A stretch of 12,223 nucleotides of DNA from Thermohalobaculum sp039030915 (lineage in GTDB: Bacteria > Pseudomonadota > Alphaproteobacteria > Rhodobacterales > Rhodobacteraceae). The translations under genes and the position numbers were made by a program. A model generated the notes under the pieces. It was not told the DNA's origin. It saw nothing but the letters and a program-made list of their open reading frames with translations, and did no database searches. How positions within the stretch are numbered: position 1 is the first letter of the stretch; every line of letters begins with the position of its first letter. The stretch is from positions 1 through 12,223 of the forward strand of contig JBCCDG010000124.1 in assembly GCA_039030915.1 (NCBI GenBank), read 5' to 3'. Below are positions 1 through 6,743 of this stretch, piece by piece.

Positions 1-74
1 ACGCCCGCCAGTGTCTTCACTGCGGTATTCCTGGTTGTTTTCATTACGCGTTCCCCAAGCCGACGCGCCCTCGC

Positions 75-115
75 GAAGCCGGCTTCCCCAGATACTTATA
101 ATCATGTGTATACAC
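75..115 (+). promoter_or_regulatory. Candidate promoter: consensus -10 between two palindromes
   Basis: A perfect TATAAT sits at 97-102. It is preceded by the 12-bp perfect palindrome GAAGCCGGCTTC (75-86) and followed by the 10-bp perfect palindrome GTGTATACAC (106-115). No TTGACA-like -35 is found at 16-18 bp spacing and there is no extended TGn, so this could only be an activator-dependent promoter or a chance match in an AT-richer patch. The palindromes have the size and placement of operator sites. Transcription to the right would run into the hairpin at 263-279. Function is inferred. Confidence 0.3.
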
Positions 116-262
116 GTCATGTTCAGAGTCGGCAAGTTGCCGTGAATGTGGAGAGATGGGGAATTCTACTTTCCGTTTTTACCGCACAAGTTGTGCTGCG
201 AAGTCTTCTGAGCCCAGGCAGTGTAAATATCGGTGCGTGCTACGCCATAAAGTGGTGCGCCG

Positions 263-285
263 CACCGGCTTTTCCGGTGTTTATT
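263..285 (+). terminator. Terminator-like hairpin, rightward
   Basis: The stem CACCGG (263-268) pairs with CCGGTG (274-279) around a CTTTT loop and is followed directly by TTTATT. The stem is GC-rich but only 6 bp long, and the T tract is short and interrupted. No protein-coding gene points into it inside the window. It could end a short transcript starting near 109, or a gene lying off the left edge. Confidence 0.4.
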
Positions 286-345
286 GGGGTTCGGTGTATG
301 CGCAGGGTGCGGATCGCAAGCGCGACGCGTTCGGCCTAACGCGAA

Positions 346-376
346 GCGGCCCGACACCGATGGGGTGCCGGGCCGC
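346..376 (-). terminator. Hairpin downstream of the PilJ-like gene
   Basis: GCGGCCCG (346-353) pairs with CGGGCCGC (369-376). After one A.C mismatch, CACC (355-358) pairs with GGTG (364-367) around a 5-nt loop. This is the strongest stem in the left flank and it begins about 27 bp past the stop codon of the minus-strand gene ending at 403. On the minus strand it is followed by CTTCGCGTT and not by a clean U tract, so it would be an imperfect intrinsic terminator or a 3'-end stabilising structure. Confidence 0.5.
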
Positions 377-402
377 AAAGGCTCGTCAATACTTCGGTCG
401 AC

Positions 403-1254
403 TTAGCCCAGCGACGGGATCAGATCGACGCCGGAAACCTCGAACCATTCGTGCTTGAGCGCATCGAGGTCGCGGAGCAGCGTGTCATCTGCCCCCTGGC
501 CTTCCGCAAGCGAGCGGACGCGCGGGAGCACGGCACGCCACTGAGGCACCATCTCCTTTACCAGCTTGGGCGAGAGCGGCGAGGTCTCTTCGATGGTGAG
601 GTTGTTCTCGAAGTGCATGACAACCTCGGAGAGATAGGCCCGCTCCATCGCGCCGCCCTCTTCCATCGCGACAAGGCACGCCTCCTTGACCATCTTCTCG
701 GCGAGCATCACGCGCTCGAAGGTGCGCTCTTCCTGAATCATGTCACCGAGCGTGATCTTGCCCTCGCTAGCGGCCTCCTTTTTCAACACCTTGAAGGAGC
801 GTCCGATGACCTTCTCGATCCCGTTCTCCATGAGAACGATCTGACCTAGCACGCTTTCGGACGGGCTATGCTCCTTCAATTCGCGGTCGAGATAGACCCT
901 CATCCGGAACCACTGGTCCGTCTTCTTGTCGAGCTGACGGTTGAGCGAGCGCACAGCAGGCAGCGACTGATCGAGGTTTGCGACTTCGCGCTTGATATCA
1001 GCCAGCGAGCGCTCGAACTCGTCGCGCGCCTCATACACCACCTGACGGTTCCGATCCGCCTCGACACCAGCGTCGATGAAGCAGACGCTCTTTACAATCC
1101 TATTCAGGAGCACTTCCTTCAAGTGGATCATCGCGAGCTTATTAGCGATGTTCTCCTGGGTCAGCGCGACCGAACTGGCGGTTGTGGCAAGAACAACGCA
1201 GACCGCGCCGCCGGCAACCGCTTTCGTCAGACCGTTTTTCAGATTTCCGAGCAT
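403..1254 (-). CDS. Exported protein with two tandem PilJ-like four-helix sensor units
   Basis: A 283-residue protein. Residues 1-31 form a signal peptide or N-terminal anchor: a Lys-containing start, a hydrophobic core at about 12-26, and the cleavage-like SSVA-LT. The rest is helical and internally repeated. LLNRIVKSVCFIDAGV (49-64) corresponds to MLAEKMVKEACLVAME (183-198), with Cys58 matching Cys193. DQWF (113-116) corresponds to HEWF (268-271). This layout resembles the PilJ / type IV pili methyl-accepting N-terminal domain, a periplasmic helical ligand sensor. No kinase, HAMP or chemotaxis signalling domain follows, so it may be a free periplasmic binding or partner protein; the ligand is unknown. 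The ATG at 1254 is preferred because GGGGAG lies 6 nt upstream; an in-frame ATG at 1260 and a GTG at 1269 overlap that site. A CtrA box lies about 120 bp upstream and a hairpin follows the stop. Coding is clear, the domain call is moderate. Confidence 0.75.
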   Translation of the reverse strand: MLGNLKNGLTKAVAGGAVCVVLATTASSVALTQENIANKLAMIHLKEVLLNRIVKSVCFIDAGVEADRNRQVVYEARDEFERSLADIKREVANLDQSLPAVRSLNRQLDKKTDQWFRMRVYLDRELKEHSPSESVLGQIVLMENGIEKVIGRSFKVLKKEAASEGKITLGDMIQEERTFERVMLAEKMVKEACLVAMEEGGAMERAYLSEVVMHFENNLTIEETSPLSPKLVKEMVPQWRAVLPRVRSLAEGQGADDTLLRDLDALKHEWFEVSGVDLIPSLG

Positions 1255-1341
1255 CAACATCTCCCCCACTTCAACACAAGCACCGGAACATCCAGCGCCT
1301 ACACCTGGCGTTCATGGAAATAGGAATAGAAGTACGCTGGG

Positions 1342-1363
1342 GAAGATCAAGCATAAGATCTTC
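1342..1363 (-). repeat. Inverted repeat in the likely 5' leader of the PilJ-like gene
   Basis: GAAGATC (1342-1348) and GATCTTC (1357-1363) are perfect complements around an 8-nt loop. They lie about 90-110 bp upstream of the start codon at 1254 and directly next to the -10-like TAGAAT read on the minus strand (1370-1365). The repeat could be a dyad operator or a hairpin at the very 5' end of the transcript. The pairing is seen; the role is inferred. Confidence 0.35.
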
Positions 1364-1364
1364 G

Positions 1365-1388
1365 ATTCTAGGTTAATTAGATGTTAAC
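1365..1388 (-). promoter_or_regulatory. CtrA box with a -10-like hexamer, upstream of the PilJ-like gene
   Basis: TTAATTAGATGTTAAC (1373-1388) is an exact TTAA-N7-TTAAC, the full CtrA recognition consensus of alphaproteobacteria. Because it is nearly symmetric, the minus strand also reads TTAA-N7-TTAAC. TAGAAT, one base from TATAAT, lies just downstream in minus orientation (1370-1365), and a GANTC methylation site overlaps it (1364-1368). CtrA is the response regulator of cell cycle, motility and related functions. If this -10 is used, the box overlaps the spacer, which would suit repression as well as activation. The nearest gene in the right orientation is the PilJ-like one. Confidence 0.6.
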
Positions 1389-1563
1389 TATTATCATAGG
1401 TTGTGCGTCTCGATAACTTTCGCGTGTTACGTGCATTTTGTGTAAAACTATACTTACAGAAGGAGAAGTTTTCGGGTGTAAGTTTCACGATATGGAAGCT
1501 GCTTTGCTCGCCCGACGAACAGTCGCAGCGCGATTTCGTTAACTCGAATCGAAACGCAGCCCG

Positions 1564-1607
1564 CTCATGGGCTTATCTGATGGCCCAAGGGCGTCTCAGC
1601 CCATGAG
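1564..1607 (-). repeat. 10-bp perfect inverted repeat spanning the dddP stop codon
   Basis: CTCATGGGCT (1564-1573) and AGCCCATGAG (1598-1607) are exact complements. The 24-nt loop contains a smaller hairpin, GCCC-AA-GGGC (1583-1592). One arm encodes the last residues of DddP and the other lies in its 3' flank, so the dddP mRNA would fold at its end. No U tract follows on the minus strand, so it is not a classical intrinsic terminator. It may be a 3' stabilising or Rho-associated structure. Confidence 0.5.
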
Positions 1608-2927
1608 GCGCGGGTCGAACGGGCAGCGGGTCAGGTTTTCGACGCCGGTGTCGGTGATCAGCACCTGATCCTCGAGCTTGATCGAGAAGTCGCCGCCCTT
1701 GAGAGCGACCAGCGCTTCGACGCAAAGGCACATCCCGGGCTGGAGCACGGCCTCGAACGCCCCCTCGCGGTAGTCTTCCGGGTATTTCACGCTCGGCCAT
1801 TCGTCGCAGAGGCCGACACCGTGCATCTTGCAGCTGTAGCGCTGCTCCACAAACTCGGCCGCCAGCATGTGCCCGCCGAAGGTGATGTCGCGGAGCGCGA
1901 CGCCGGGGGCGAGCAGTGCCGTGTTCTCCATAATGTGCTCGTGCGCATGCGTGTGGAGGCGGCGCATCTCCGCCGTCGGCTCGCCATCGCCCATCCACCA
2001 GGTGCGGCTGATGTCCGAGCAGATGCCGTAGACGCCTACGAGGTCCGTATCGAAGGCCACGATCTCGTTGTTCCGGAGCACGCGGGGCCCGCATTCCTGG
2101 AACCACGGATTGGTCCGGGGGCCGGAGGCGAGCAGGCGCGTCTCGATCCACTCTCCGCCGCGTTTGACGTTCTCGCTGTGCAGCACGGCCCAGAGGTCGT
2201 TTTCGGTGAGGCCGGGCGCCCAGGCCTCGCGCATTGTGGCAACGGACTGCTCACAGGCCAGCATCGCGCAGCGCATGGCCTTGATCTCTTCCTCGCCCTT
2301 GATGGCGCGGACCCGCTCGGTCAGCTCCTCGCCCTCATGGAGCTCGAGGCCGAGGTGCCCGAGGGCGTGGGCGCCATGGAGCAGGATCTTGTCGACGGCG
2401 AGACGGCGGTTCCCGGGTGCGTGAGTTCGCATGAGATCGTCGACTTCCGCCGCGAAGCTCGCTGCTCGCTCCGGCCCCTTGTCGCCCGCACTGAAGTAGA
2501 AGAGGCCGGCGCCCCCCCGCACCTCGCGCACCAGAGGATTGAACTTGCTGAGAAAGGCGAAGCTCGCGCCCTTGTACTCCCAGAGCACCATGTGTCCGTC
2601 CGCCAGGACCAGCACCGCCCGGAACGGGTTGTGCATGTTCCAGATCTGCATGTTCGTCGTGTCGGTCGCGTAGCGGATGTTGAGGGGGTCGAAGAGAAGG
2701 ACGCCGCCATAGTCTCGCTCGGCCAGCCCCCTCACCAGCCGGTCGAGGCGATCGGCGCGCATAGCCGGGAGGTCGGGCAGCGCGAGCCCGGCGGCCTCGA
2801 ACTCGTTGAGCGCGAGCGCCGTGGGGCCGATCTCCACCCTGTCTTCGCCGGGGCGCCCGGTCGCGGGGCAGGGGGCGGCGCGGTAGGGGTCGATCTTGCG
2901 GATGGCGGGGGGCGTCTCGAGCGGCAT
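1596..2927 (-). CDS. dddP: Dimethylsulfoniopropionate lyase DddP (M24 peptidase fold)
   Basis: A 443-residue cytosolic enzyme predicted to cleave DMSP to dimethyl sulfide and acrylate. DddP belongs to the M24 creatinase/aminopeptidase P fold but is a lyase. The family metal ligands are all present: Asp293 and Asp295 in FDTD, Asp305 in CSDIS, His369 in KMHG, Glu404 in CVEA and Glu419 in KLEDQ. Asp375 in LCDEW matches the catalytic Asp377 of the Ruegeria lacuscaerulensis enzyme, as I recall it, with a constant offset of two residues; Tyr364 likewise matches its Tyr366. Characteristic stretches such as NIRYATDTTNMQIWN (83-97) and RLLASGPRTNPWFQECGPR (264-282) separate it from ordinary prolidases. 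The ATG at 2927 has AGGAG about 7 nt upstream; a longer in-frame reading to 3068 lacks this. It is divergent from the EAL gene across 247 bp. No DMSP transporter or acrylate-use gene is adjacent. Confidence 0.9.
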   Translation of the reverse strand: MPLETPPAIRKIDPYRAAPCPATGRPGEDRVEIGPTALALNEFEAAGLALPDLPAMRADRLDRLVRGLAERDYGGVLLFDPLNIRYATDTTNMQIWNMHNPFRAVLVLADGHMVLWEYKGASFAFLSKFNPLVREVRGGAGLFYFSAGDKGPERAASFAAEVDDLMRTHAPGNRRLAVDKILLHGAHALGHLGLELHEGEELTERVRAIKGEEEIKAMRCAMLACEQSVATMREAWAPGLTENDLWAVLHSENVKRGGEWIETRLLASGPRTNPWFQECGPRVLRNNEIVAFDTDLVGVYGICSDISRTWWMGDGEPTAEMRRLHTHAHEHIMENTALLAPGVALRDITFGGHMLAAEFVEQRYSCKMHGVGLCDEWPSVKYPEDYREGAFEAVLQPGMCLCVEALVALKGGDFSIKLEDQVLITDTGVENLTRCPFDPRLMG

Positions 2928-3174
2928 GACGGTCTCCTCTTCGCTCGAACGGTGGCGCCAGGGCGGCCGGAGGTCGGCCACGAAATCGTCGCCACGCGTC
3001 GTTTTTTCGCGTCGCCTGCCTGCGGCTGCTGCGTCCTCGCCCGGCAATTCGGAATCTGGCGCCGTCAATGCGGTATCCGCACCGCAACGGCGCCGCGGCG
3101 ATTAAGGCGGTGGCAAGCTGGCTGTGCGATGAGCAGCGGGCAGATCGGGCGGCAATGACGCGGGAGAGCGCGGT
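2928..3174. promoter_or_regulatory. Shared divergent promoter region of dddP and the EAL gene
   Basis: This 247-bp non-coding gap separates two divergently transcribed genes and must hold both promoters. I see no strong -35/-10 pair. The only repeat of note is CGCGTCG, present twice (2995-3001 and 3008-3014) and separated by six T residues. The ribosome binding site of dddP lies at its left edge, and GGGAGAG (about 3162-3168) precedes the EAL gene. No operator can be assigned. Confidence 0.4.
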
Positions 3175-4947
3175 ATGAGCGATGGCGGCAACGGCGGCAT
3201 GCACCGTGCGCTTCAAGAGCTCGGGGGTGACGTCGTCGGCGCGCTGGCCGACTCCGTGGTGGATCAGTCGGTTGTTCTAGACAAGGACAACCGCGTCTGC
3301 TGGACGGGCGATGCGGTGCGCCGCCGTCTGGGCGCGGAGCCCGGGGTGCTGGACGGCCTCATGCTCTCGAGCCTCATGGCCAGATTCGGCCGGCCCAGCG
3401 ATCCCGCCGCACTCGCCGCTGCGCTGGACGGCGGCGACGGTGCGGTGCTGCGCTTTTGCGACAGCGACCTCGAAGGCGTTGCCTTCTGTGCGGTCGCGCG
3501 AGCCATCCCGCCAGGGGCGCCGGATCCTACAGGGCGCGTGCTGGTGCTGATGGACGTGACCAGCATCATGGAGCAGCTCTCGCGCGCCGAACGGGCGCGT
3601 GCGCAGATCGAGCAGCGCCTCGAACTCGATACCGACACGGGTCTGCCCAACGAGCGCAAGATGTTGGAGATGCTCGCAGGCGCGCTCAAGGGTGACGATC
3701 AAGCGGCAGAGAGGGATCCAGTCGGACTACTCCTGATCGAGATCATGGACTTCCGGCAGATCGTCGATCTCTATGGCGCGGAGGTGGGCAGCAAGGTGCT
3801 GCAGGACTTCGCCGCGGCGCTCTCGGACGCGCTGCCGGAGGGCCAGGTCGTTGCGCGGCTCAAAGAGCATGAGTTCGGCGTACTCTATCCGCGCGTCACC
3901 TCCCGCCAGGCACTGGTGAGCGAGGCGGAGAAGCTGGTGGGCGCGCTCAGCCTCGAGGTGCCCACGGAGCTCGGCGACTGTCGCGTCAGCACGATCATTG
4001 CGATGGCGGACATGCAGCCCGGGGAAGGCACGGCCGATCAGCTTCTCAACAATACGCGCATCGCCATGAGCTTCCGGGATCTTCCGCGGCGGGCAGGCCA
4101 GATCCGGGTCTACGAGCCGGAGATGCGCGCGGCGCTGGAGGCACGGAGCCGCACCTATAACGAGCTCTACGCAGCGCTTGAGAACGACGAGATCGAACCC
4201 TTCTTCCAACCCCAGATCCGCCTCAGCGACCGGGTGGTCGTGGGCTTCGAGGTGCTGGTGCGCTGGCGCCATCCGGAGCAGGGGTTGGTCCCGCCTGGCC
4301 TCTTCCTCGAGATCGCGGAGGATACCGGCCTGCTCGCACCCATCGACGACATCGTCATGAAGAAGTCGATGGCCTGTCTCGGGCAATGGCATCGGGAAGG
4401 GAACACCGAGGCGCGCATCTCGCTCAACTGCACTGGCGAGTCTCTGCGCGATCCTGAATATGTGGATAAACTGCTGCTGGAGATGGATCGCAACGGTCTC
4501 GAGCCGCGCCATGTAGCCATTGAGATCCTCGAGACAGTGCTCTTCGGGGATGCGGAGGACAGTGCGCGTGTGACGCTGAAACGCCTCCAGGAGTTAGGCT
4601 TCTATCTCGAGATCGACGACTTCGGGACAGGGCAGGCCTCGATTTCTCACCTCATCAACCTCAATGCGGACGCGGTGAAGCTCGACCGCTCGCTGGTGCG
4701 TGACATCACGACCGATCGCGCGTCCCGCATGGTGGTTGAGGCGACGGTGGCGCTCTCGCGCAATCTGGGGCTGGCAACGCTTGCGGAGGGCGCCGAGAAC
4801 GAGGACCAGATGAGGCTTCTCGAGAACCTTGGCTGCCAGTACGCTCAGGGTTTCGGGATTGCGCGGCCCATGCCCTTCGATGACACCTCCGCCTGGCTGA
4901 AGGAGCATCTGCAGAAGTTGGCGGGAAAGACCGCAAAGAGCGCCTGA
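3175..4947 (+). CDS. PAS-like / degenerate GGDEF / EAL protein, probable c-di-GMP phosphodiesterase
   Basis: A 590-residue protein without membrane segments, so cytosolic. Residues about 20-135 resemble a PAS-type sensor. A short helix (135-150) leads to a GGDEF domain that begins with DTDTGLPNERK (152-162). Its signature is KEHEF (230-234) where GGDEF is expected, so cyclase activity is unlikely. The EAL domain (about 330-580) keeps the residues needed for metal binding and hydrolysis: Glu359 in FEVL, Asn418 in SLNCT, Glu450 and Glu453 in IEILET, Asp481-Asp482 in DDFGTG, Lys502 in VKLD, Glu538 in LAEGAE and Gln558 in YAQGF. It therefore probably hydrolyses c-di-GMP to pGpG, with the dead GGDEF as a possible GTP-sensing or structural module. 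The ATG at 3175 has a GGGAGAG site; Met9 is an alternative. Divergent from dddP; the next gene (dpkA-like) is convergent. Confidence 0.88.
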   Translation: MSDGGNGGMHRALQELGGDVVGALADSVVDQSVVLDKDNRVCWTGDAVRRRLGAEPGVLDGLMLSSLMARFGRPSDPAALAAALDGGDGAVLRFCDSDLEGVAFCAVARAIPPGAPDPTGRVLVLMDVTSIMEQLSRAERARAQIEQRLELDTDTGLPNERKMLEMLAGALKGDDQAAERDPVGLLLIEIMDFRQIVDLYGAEVGSKVLQDFAAALSDALPEGQVVARLKEHEFGVLYPRVTSRQALVSEAEKLVGALSLEVPTELGDCRVSTIIAMADMQPGEGTADQLLNNTRIAMSFRDLPRRAGQIRVYEPEMRAALEARSRTYNELYAALENDEIEPFFQPQIRLSDRVVVGFEVLVRWRHPEQGLVPPGLFLEIAEDTGLLAPIDDIVMKKSMACLGQWHREGNTEARISLNCTGESLRDPEYVDKLLLEMDRNGLEPRHVAIEILETVLFGDAEDSARVTLKRLQELGFYLEIDDFGTGQASISHLINLNADAVKLDRSLVRDITTDRASRMVVEATVALSRNLGLATLAEGAENEDQMRLLENLGCQYAQGFGIARPMPFDDTSAWLKEHLQKLAGKTAKSA

Positions 4948-5037
4948 CGATGCCGCTTGCGGACGGTCGGCTCGCATTGTCGCGGCGGTCTTGCGAAGGG
5001 GACGGCTTCCTGCGGTTCGACGGGATGTCGGATTACC

Positions 5038-6057
5038 CTAAGGGCCGCCATCCGCCAGCCCGCGAATGACCTCGAGTAGTTTTGCGGGGACCAACACGCC
5101 GGTTTCCGCGGCGCTTGACCGGTTGGCGTGGCGCCGATCGCCCGGCAGACGCGTGCCTTCGATGGCGGCGAGGGCAGCGAAGAAGGCCTCGGACCGCGCT
5201 TGCCAGGCAGTACCATGGCCGAAGGCACCGGGATCGATCGCCAGAAGGAGCTCCCCGCCTTCGGGCGGTCCGCCGTCCTCCGGCCCCTTCTTCCCGGCCT
5301 CGTAGCTGAAGAGGTCGCCCGCGACCGCTCCCGCGAGAAGCTCCACCATCATCGCGAGGAGCGCGCCCTTGTAGCCGCCGAAGGGCAGCTGCGCGCCTGC
5401 GAGCACCGCTTCCGGATCGGTGCTCGCCTTGCCATCGGGTCCAAGCCCGACGCCGGGCGGCAGCAGCTTGCCGTCGCGGGCATGGATCATGATGTCGCCC
5501 CGCGCCATCGCTGCCGTTGCCATGTCGAACGCCATCGGCGGTCCTTCGCCGCGCGGAAAGGCGAAGGCGATGGGATTGGTGCCGAAGAAAGGCGTGGTAC
5601 CGCCCGCGGGCGCGACCATCGGGGTGGCGGCCGTGACGGCGAGGCCAACGAGCCCCGCCTCCCCGATGCGCTCGACCTCGGGCCAGAGGGCAGCGAAGTG
5701 GAAGCAGTGCCGGATCGCAAGCGCCGCAACGCCGGTCTCCCGCGCCCGAGCGATCAGGGCGGGGACGCCGAGCTCGACCGCGAGGGGCGCGAAGCCCCGG
5801 CCGGCGTCAACGGCGAGAACGGCCGGTGCGGGCTGCGACAGCGTCGGCCGCGCCTGCCCGTCGACCTTGCCGCTGCGCAGCGAGGCGACGTAGCCGGGGA
5901 CGCGGAAGAGACCGTGGCTCTCGGAGCCGTCGCGCTCCGCCGCGCGCACTGTCCGCGCTACCGCCGCCGACTGTTCGGTGCTAGCCCTGTTGATCTCGAG
6001 GGTTCGGAGCACGAGGGCCTCGACGGCTTCCAGCGTCAGTGTCTCGCGTTTGCTCAT
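5038..6057 (-). CDS. dpkA: Delta1-piperideine-2-carboxylate/Delta1-pyrroline-2-carboxylate reductase-type enzyme (Ldh_2 family)
   Basis: A 339-residue NAD(P)H-dependent oxidoreductase of the malate/L-lactate dehydrogenase (YlbC/Ldh_2) family, with its unusual non-Rossmann fold. Family marks are ESHGLFRVPGY (46-56, with His48), the GTNPIAF cofactor segment (159-165), FDMAT (177-181) and LPFGGYKG (224-231). HFAALWPEVE (120-129), MARGDI (184-189) and the LPPGVGLGPDGK segment (199-210) match pseudomonad DpkA more closely than malate or ureidoglycolate dehydrogenases. DpkA reduces cyclic imines to pipecolate or proline in D-lysine, hydroxyproline and D-proline catabolism. Substrate cannot be settled from sequence alone. 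The ATG at 6057 has AGGAGGA about 8 nt upstream. The gene is convergent with the EAL gene (90-bp gap) and divergent from the small gene at 6171; no catabolic partner lies beside it. Confidence 0.82.
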   Translation of the reverse strand: MSKRETLTLEAVEALVLRTLEINRASTEQSAAVARTVRAAERDGSESHGLFRVPGYVASLRSGKVDGQARPTLSQPAPAVLAVDAGRGFAPLAVELGVPALIARARETGVAALAIRHCFHFAALWPEVERIGEAGLVGLAVTAATPMVAPAGGTTPFFGTNPIAFAFPRGEGPPMAFDMATAAMARGDIMIHARDGKLLPPGVGLGPDGKASTDPEAVLAGAQLPFGGYKGALLAMMVELLAGAVAGDLFSYEAGKKGPEDGGPPEGGELLLAIDPGAFGHGTAWQARSEAFFAALAAIEGTRLPGDRRHANRSSAAETGVLVPAKLLEVIRGLADGGP

Positions 6058-6170
6058 CGACCGATCCTCCTGCGCCTACCCATCCCCGTATCGCTCGCCG
6101 CGCCCGGCGGGCCGGGGGGTGCGCGCCGCTGCGACAACGCCTACATTCCATGAAAATCGGAGAGAGGCGA

Positions 6171-6632
6171 ATGCGCGATACGGACGGGTTCGATGACAGG
6201 CGCACCGGCGGGGCGGCCGGGGACCGCTCCCTGCTTGAGGGCGAGGTGCTGGATCGCGAGGCACCCGGGCCCCGGGCCGGGGCGCGGAGCATCCGCGATC
6301 CCGGCTGGGTCGGTCGGAACCGCGATACGATCGAGCGGGGGCGGGACGCCGTGCAGTTCCTGATGCCGTTCCTGCCGCCGCCACTCCGCCTCGGCGCCGT
6401 CGCCGCAAGCCTTGCCGCACAAGGCCTCCTCACCGTCGAGGACGCGCGGACCGGCCGGGCGCGGCGTGGCGAGGCCGGGCTCACGGGTCTCGGTCTGGCG
6501 CTAGATGCGGCCACGCTGCTCGCCTCTACCCGTGCGGCGCCTGTGAGATTGGTGCGCCAAGCCGGCCGGCTCGCGGTTGCAAGGGCGGTCGTGGCCCGCT
6601 TCGAGCGTCGTCAGGAGCAGGGTGCCGTCTGA
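6171..6632 (+). CDS. Small uncharacterised protein with two hydrophobic stretches
   Basis: A 153-residue protein that I do not recognise. The first 58 residues are polar, charged and rich in Gly/Arg/Asp. A hydrophobic, Pro-containing stretch (about 62-88, with FLMPFLPPP at 63-71) and a second one (about 102-121) follow, ending in a basic Arg-rich tail. The protein might associate with a membrane, but neither stretch is a clean transmembrane helix. The ATG at 6171 is chosen because GGAGAGAGG lies just upstream (6159-6167); an in-frame ATG at 6150 has no such site. It is divergent from the dpkA-like gene across 113 bp and convergent with the TPR gene. Coding is supported by the frame and ribosome site only, in a GC-rich region where long chance frames are common. 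Confidence 0.55.
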   Translation: MRDTDGFDDRRTGGAAGDRSLLEGEVLDREAPGPRAGARSIRDPGWVGRNRDTIERGRDAVQFLMPFLPPPLRLGAVAASLAAQGLLTVEDARTGRARRGEAGLTGLGLALDAATLLASTRAAPVRLVRQAGRLAVARAVVARFERRQEQGAV

Positions 6633-6743
6633 GAGGACAGCCGGTGCGATGGTGCGCCTCGAGCCCGTCGCCCGCGCCTCGTCCGATGCGAGGACGACGT
6701 CGAGCGAAGGGGCGATCGCTCCCGCGAATGAAGAGCCATCTCG

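Larger units (their letters stand above)
1..402. other. Gene-free, AT-richer left flank
   Basis: No convincing coding sequence is present. The short open frames on both strands lack a ribosome binding site and recognisable protein character. The stretch is visibly richer in A+T than the rest of the window. It holds only the -10/palindrome cluster (75-115), the rightward hairpin (263-279) and the leftward hairpin (346-376), each listed separately. Confidence 0.6.
1255..1595. other. AT-rich intergenic promoter region
   Basis: This gap upstream of the PilJ-like gene carries no credible coding sequence and is much richer in A+T than its surroundings. It contains a 7-bp hairpin (1342-1363), a GANTC site (1364-1368), a CtrA box (1373-1388), a second GANTC site (1546-1550), and one arm of an inverted repeat that reaches into the end of dddP (1564-1607). 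Its role is most likely control of the gene ending at 403. Confidence 0.6.

Noticed and set aside
1403..1606. A 67-codon plus-strand frame from a GTG, near an AGAAGGAGAAG sequence
   Set aside because: The purine-rich site lies inside the frame and not before its start, no usable start follows at normal spacing, and the protein resembles nothing known.
2995..3014. Direct repeat CGCGTCG around six T residues as an operator
   Set aside because: A 7-bp GC-only repeat is common at this base composition; kept only as a note in the intergenic entry.
2928..3068. N-terminal extension of DddP to an upstream start
   Set aside because: The added 47 residues are unlike the family, and AGGAG is positioned for the start at 2927.
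1821..3158. A 445-codon plus-strand open frame opposite dddP
   Set aside because: It is antisense to a gene with a complete active site, crosses the intergenic gap, and has low-complexity Arg/Glu/Gly-rich content typical of shadows in GC-rich DNA.
6107..6120. CCCGGC-GG-GCCGGG inverted repeat (approximately here) in the gap before the small gene
   Set aside because: It consists only of G and C with a 2-nt loop, as expected by chance in this GC-rich gap.
5128..6153. A 341-codon plus-strand open frame opposite the dpkA-like gene
   Set aside because: The opposite strand carries the conserved SHG, GTNPIAF and GGYKG motifs and a good ribosome site; this frame has neither.
6679..6697. TCGTCC/GGACGA hairpin as a bidirectional terminator between convergent genes
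   Set aside because: The stem is only 6 bp with a 7-nt loop and no T tract on either side.
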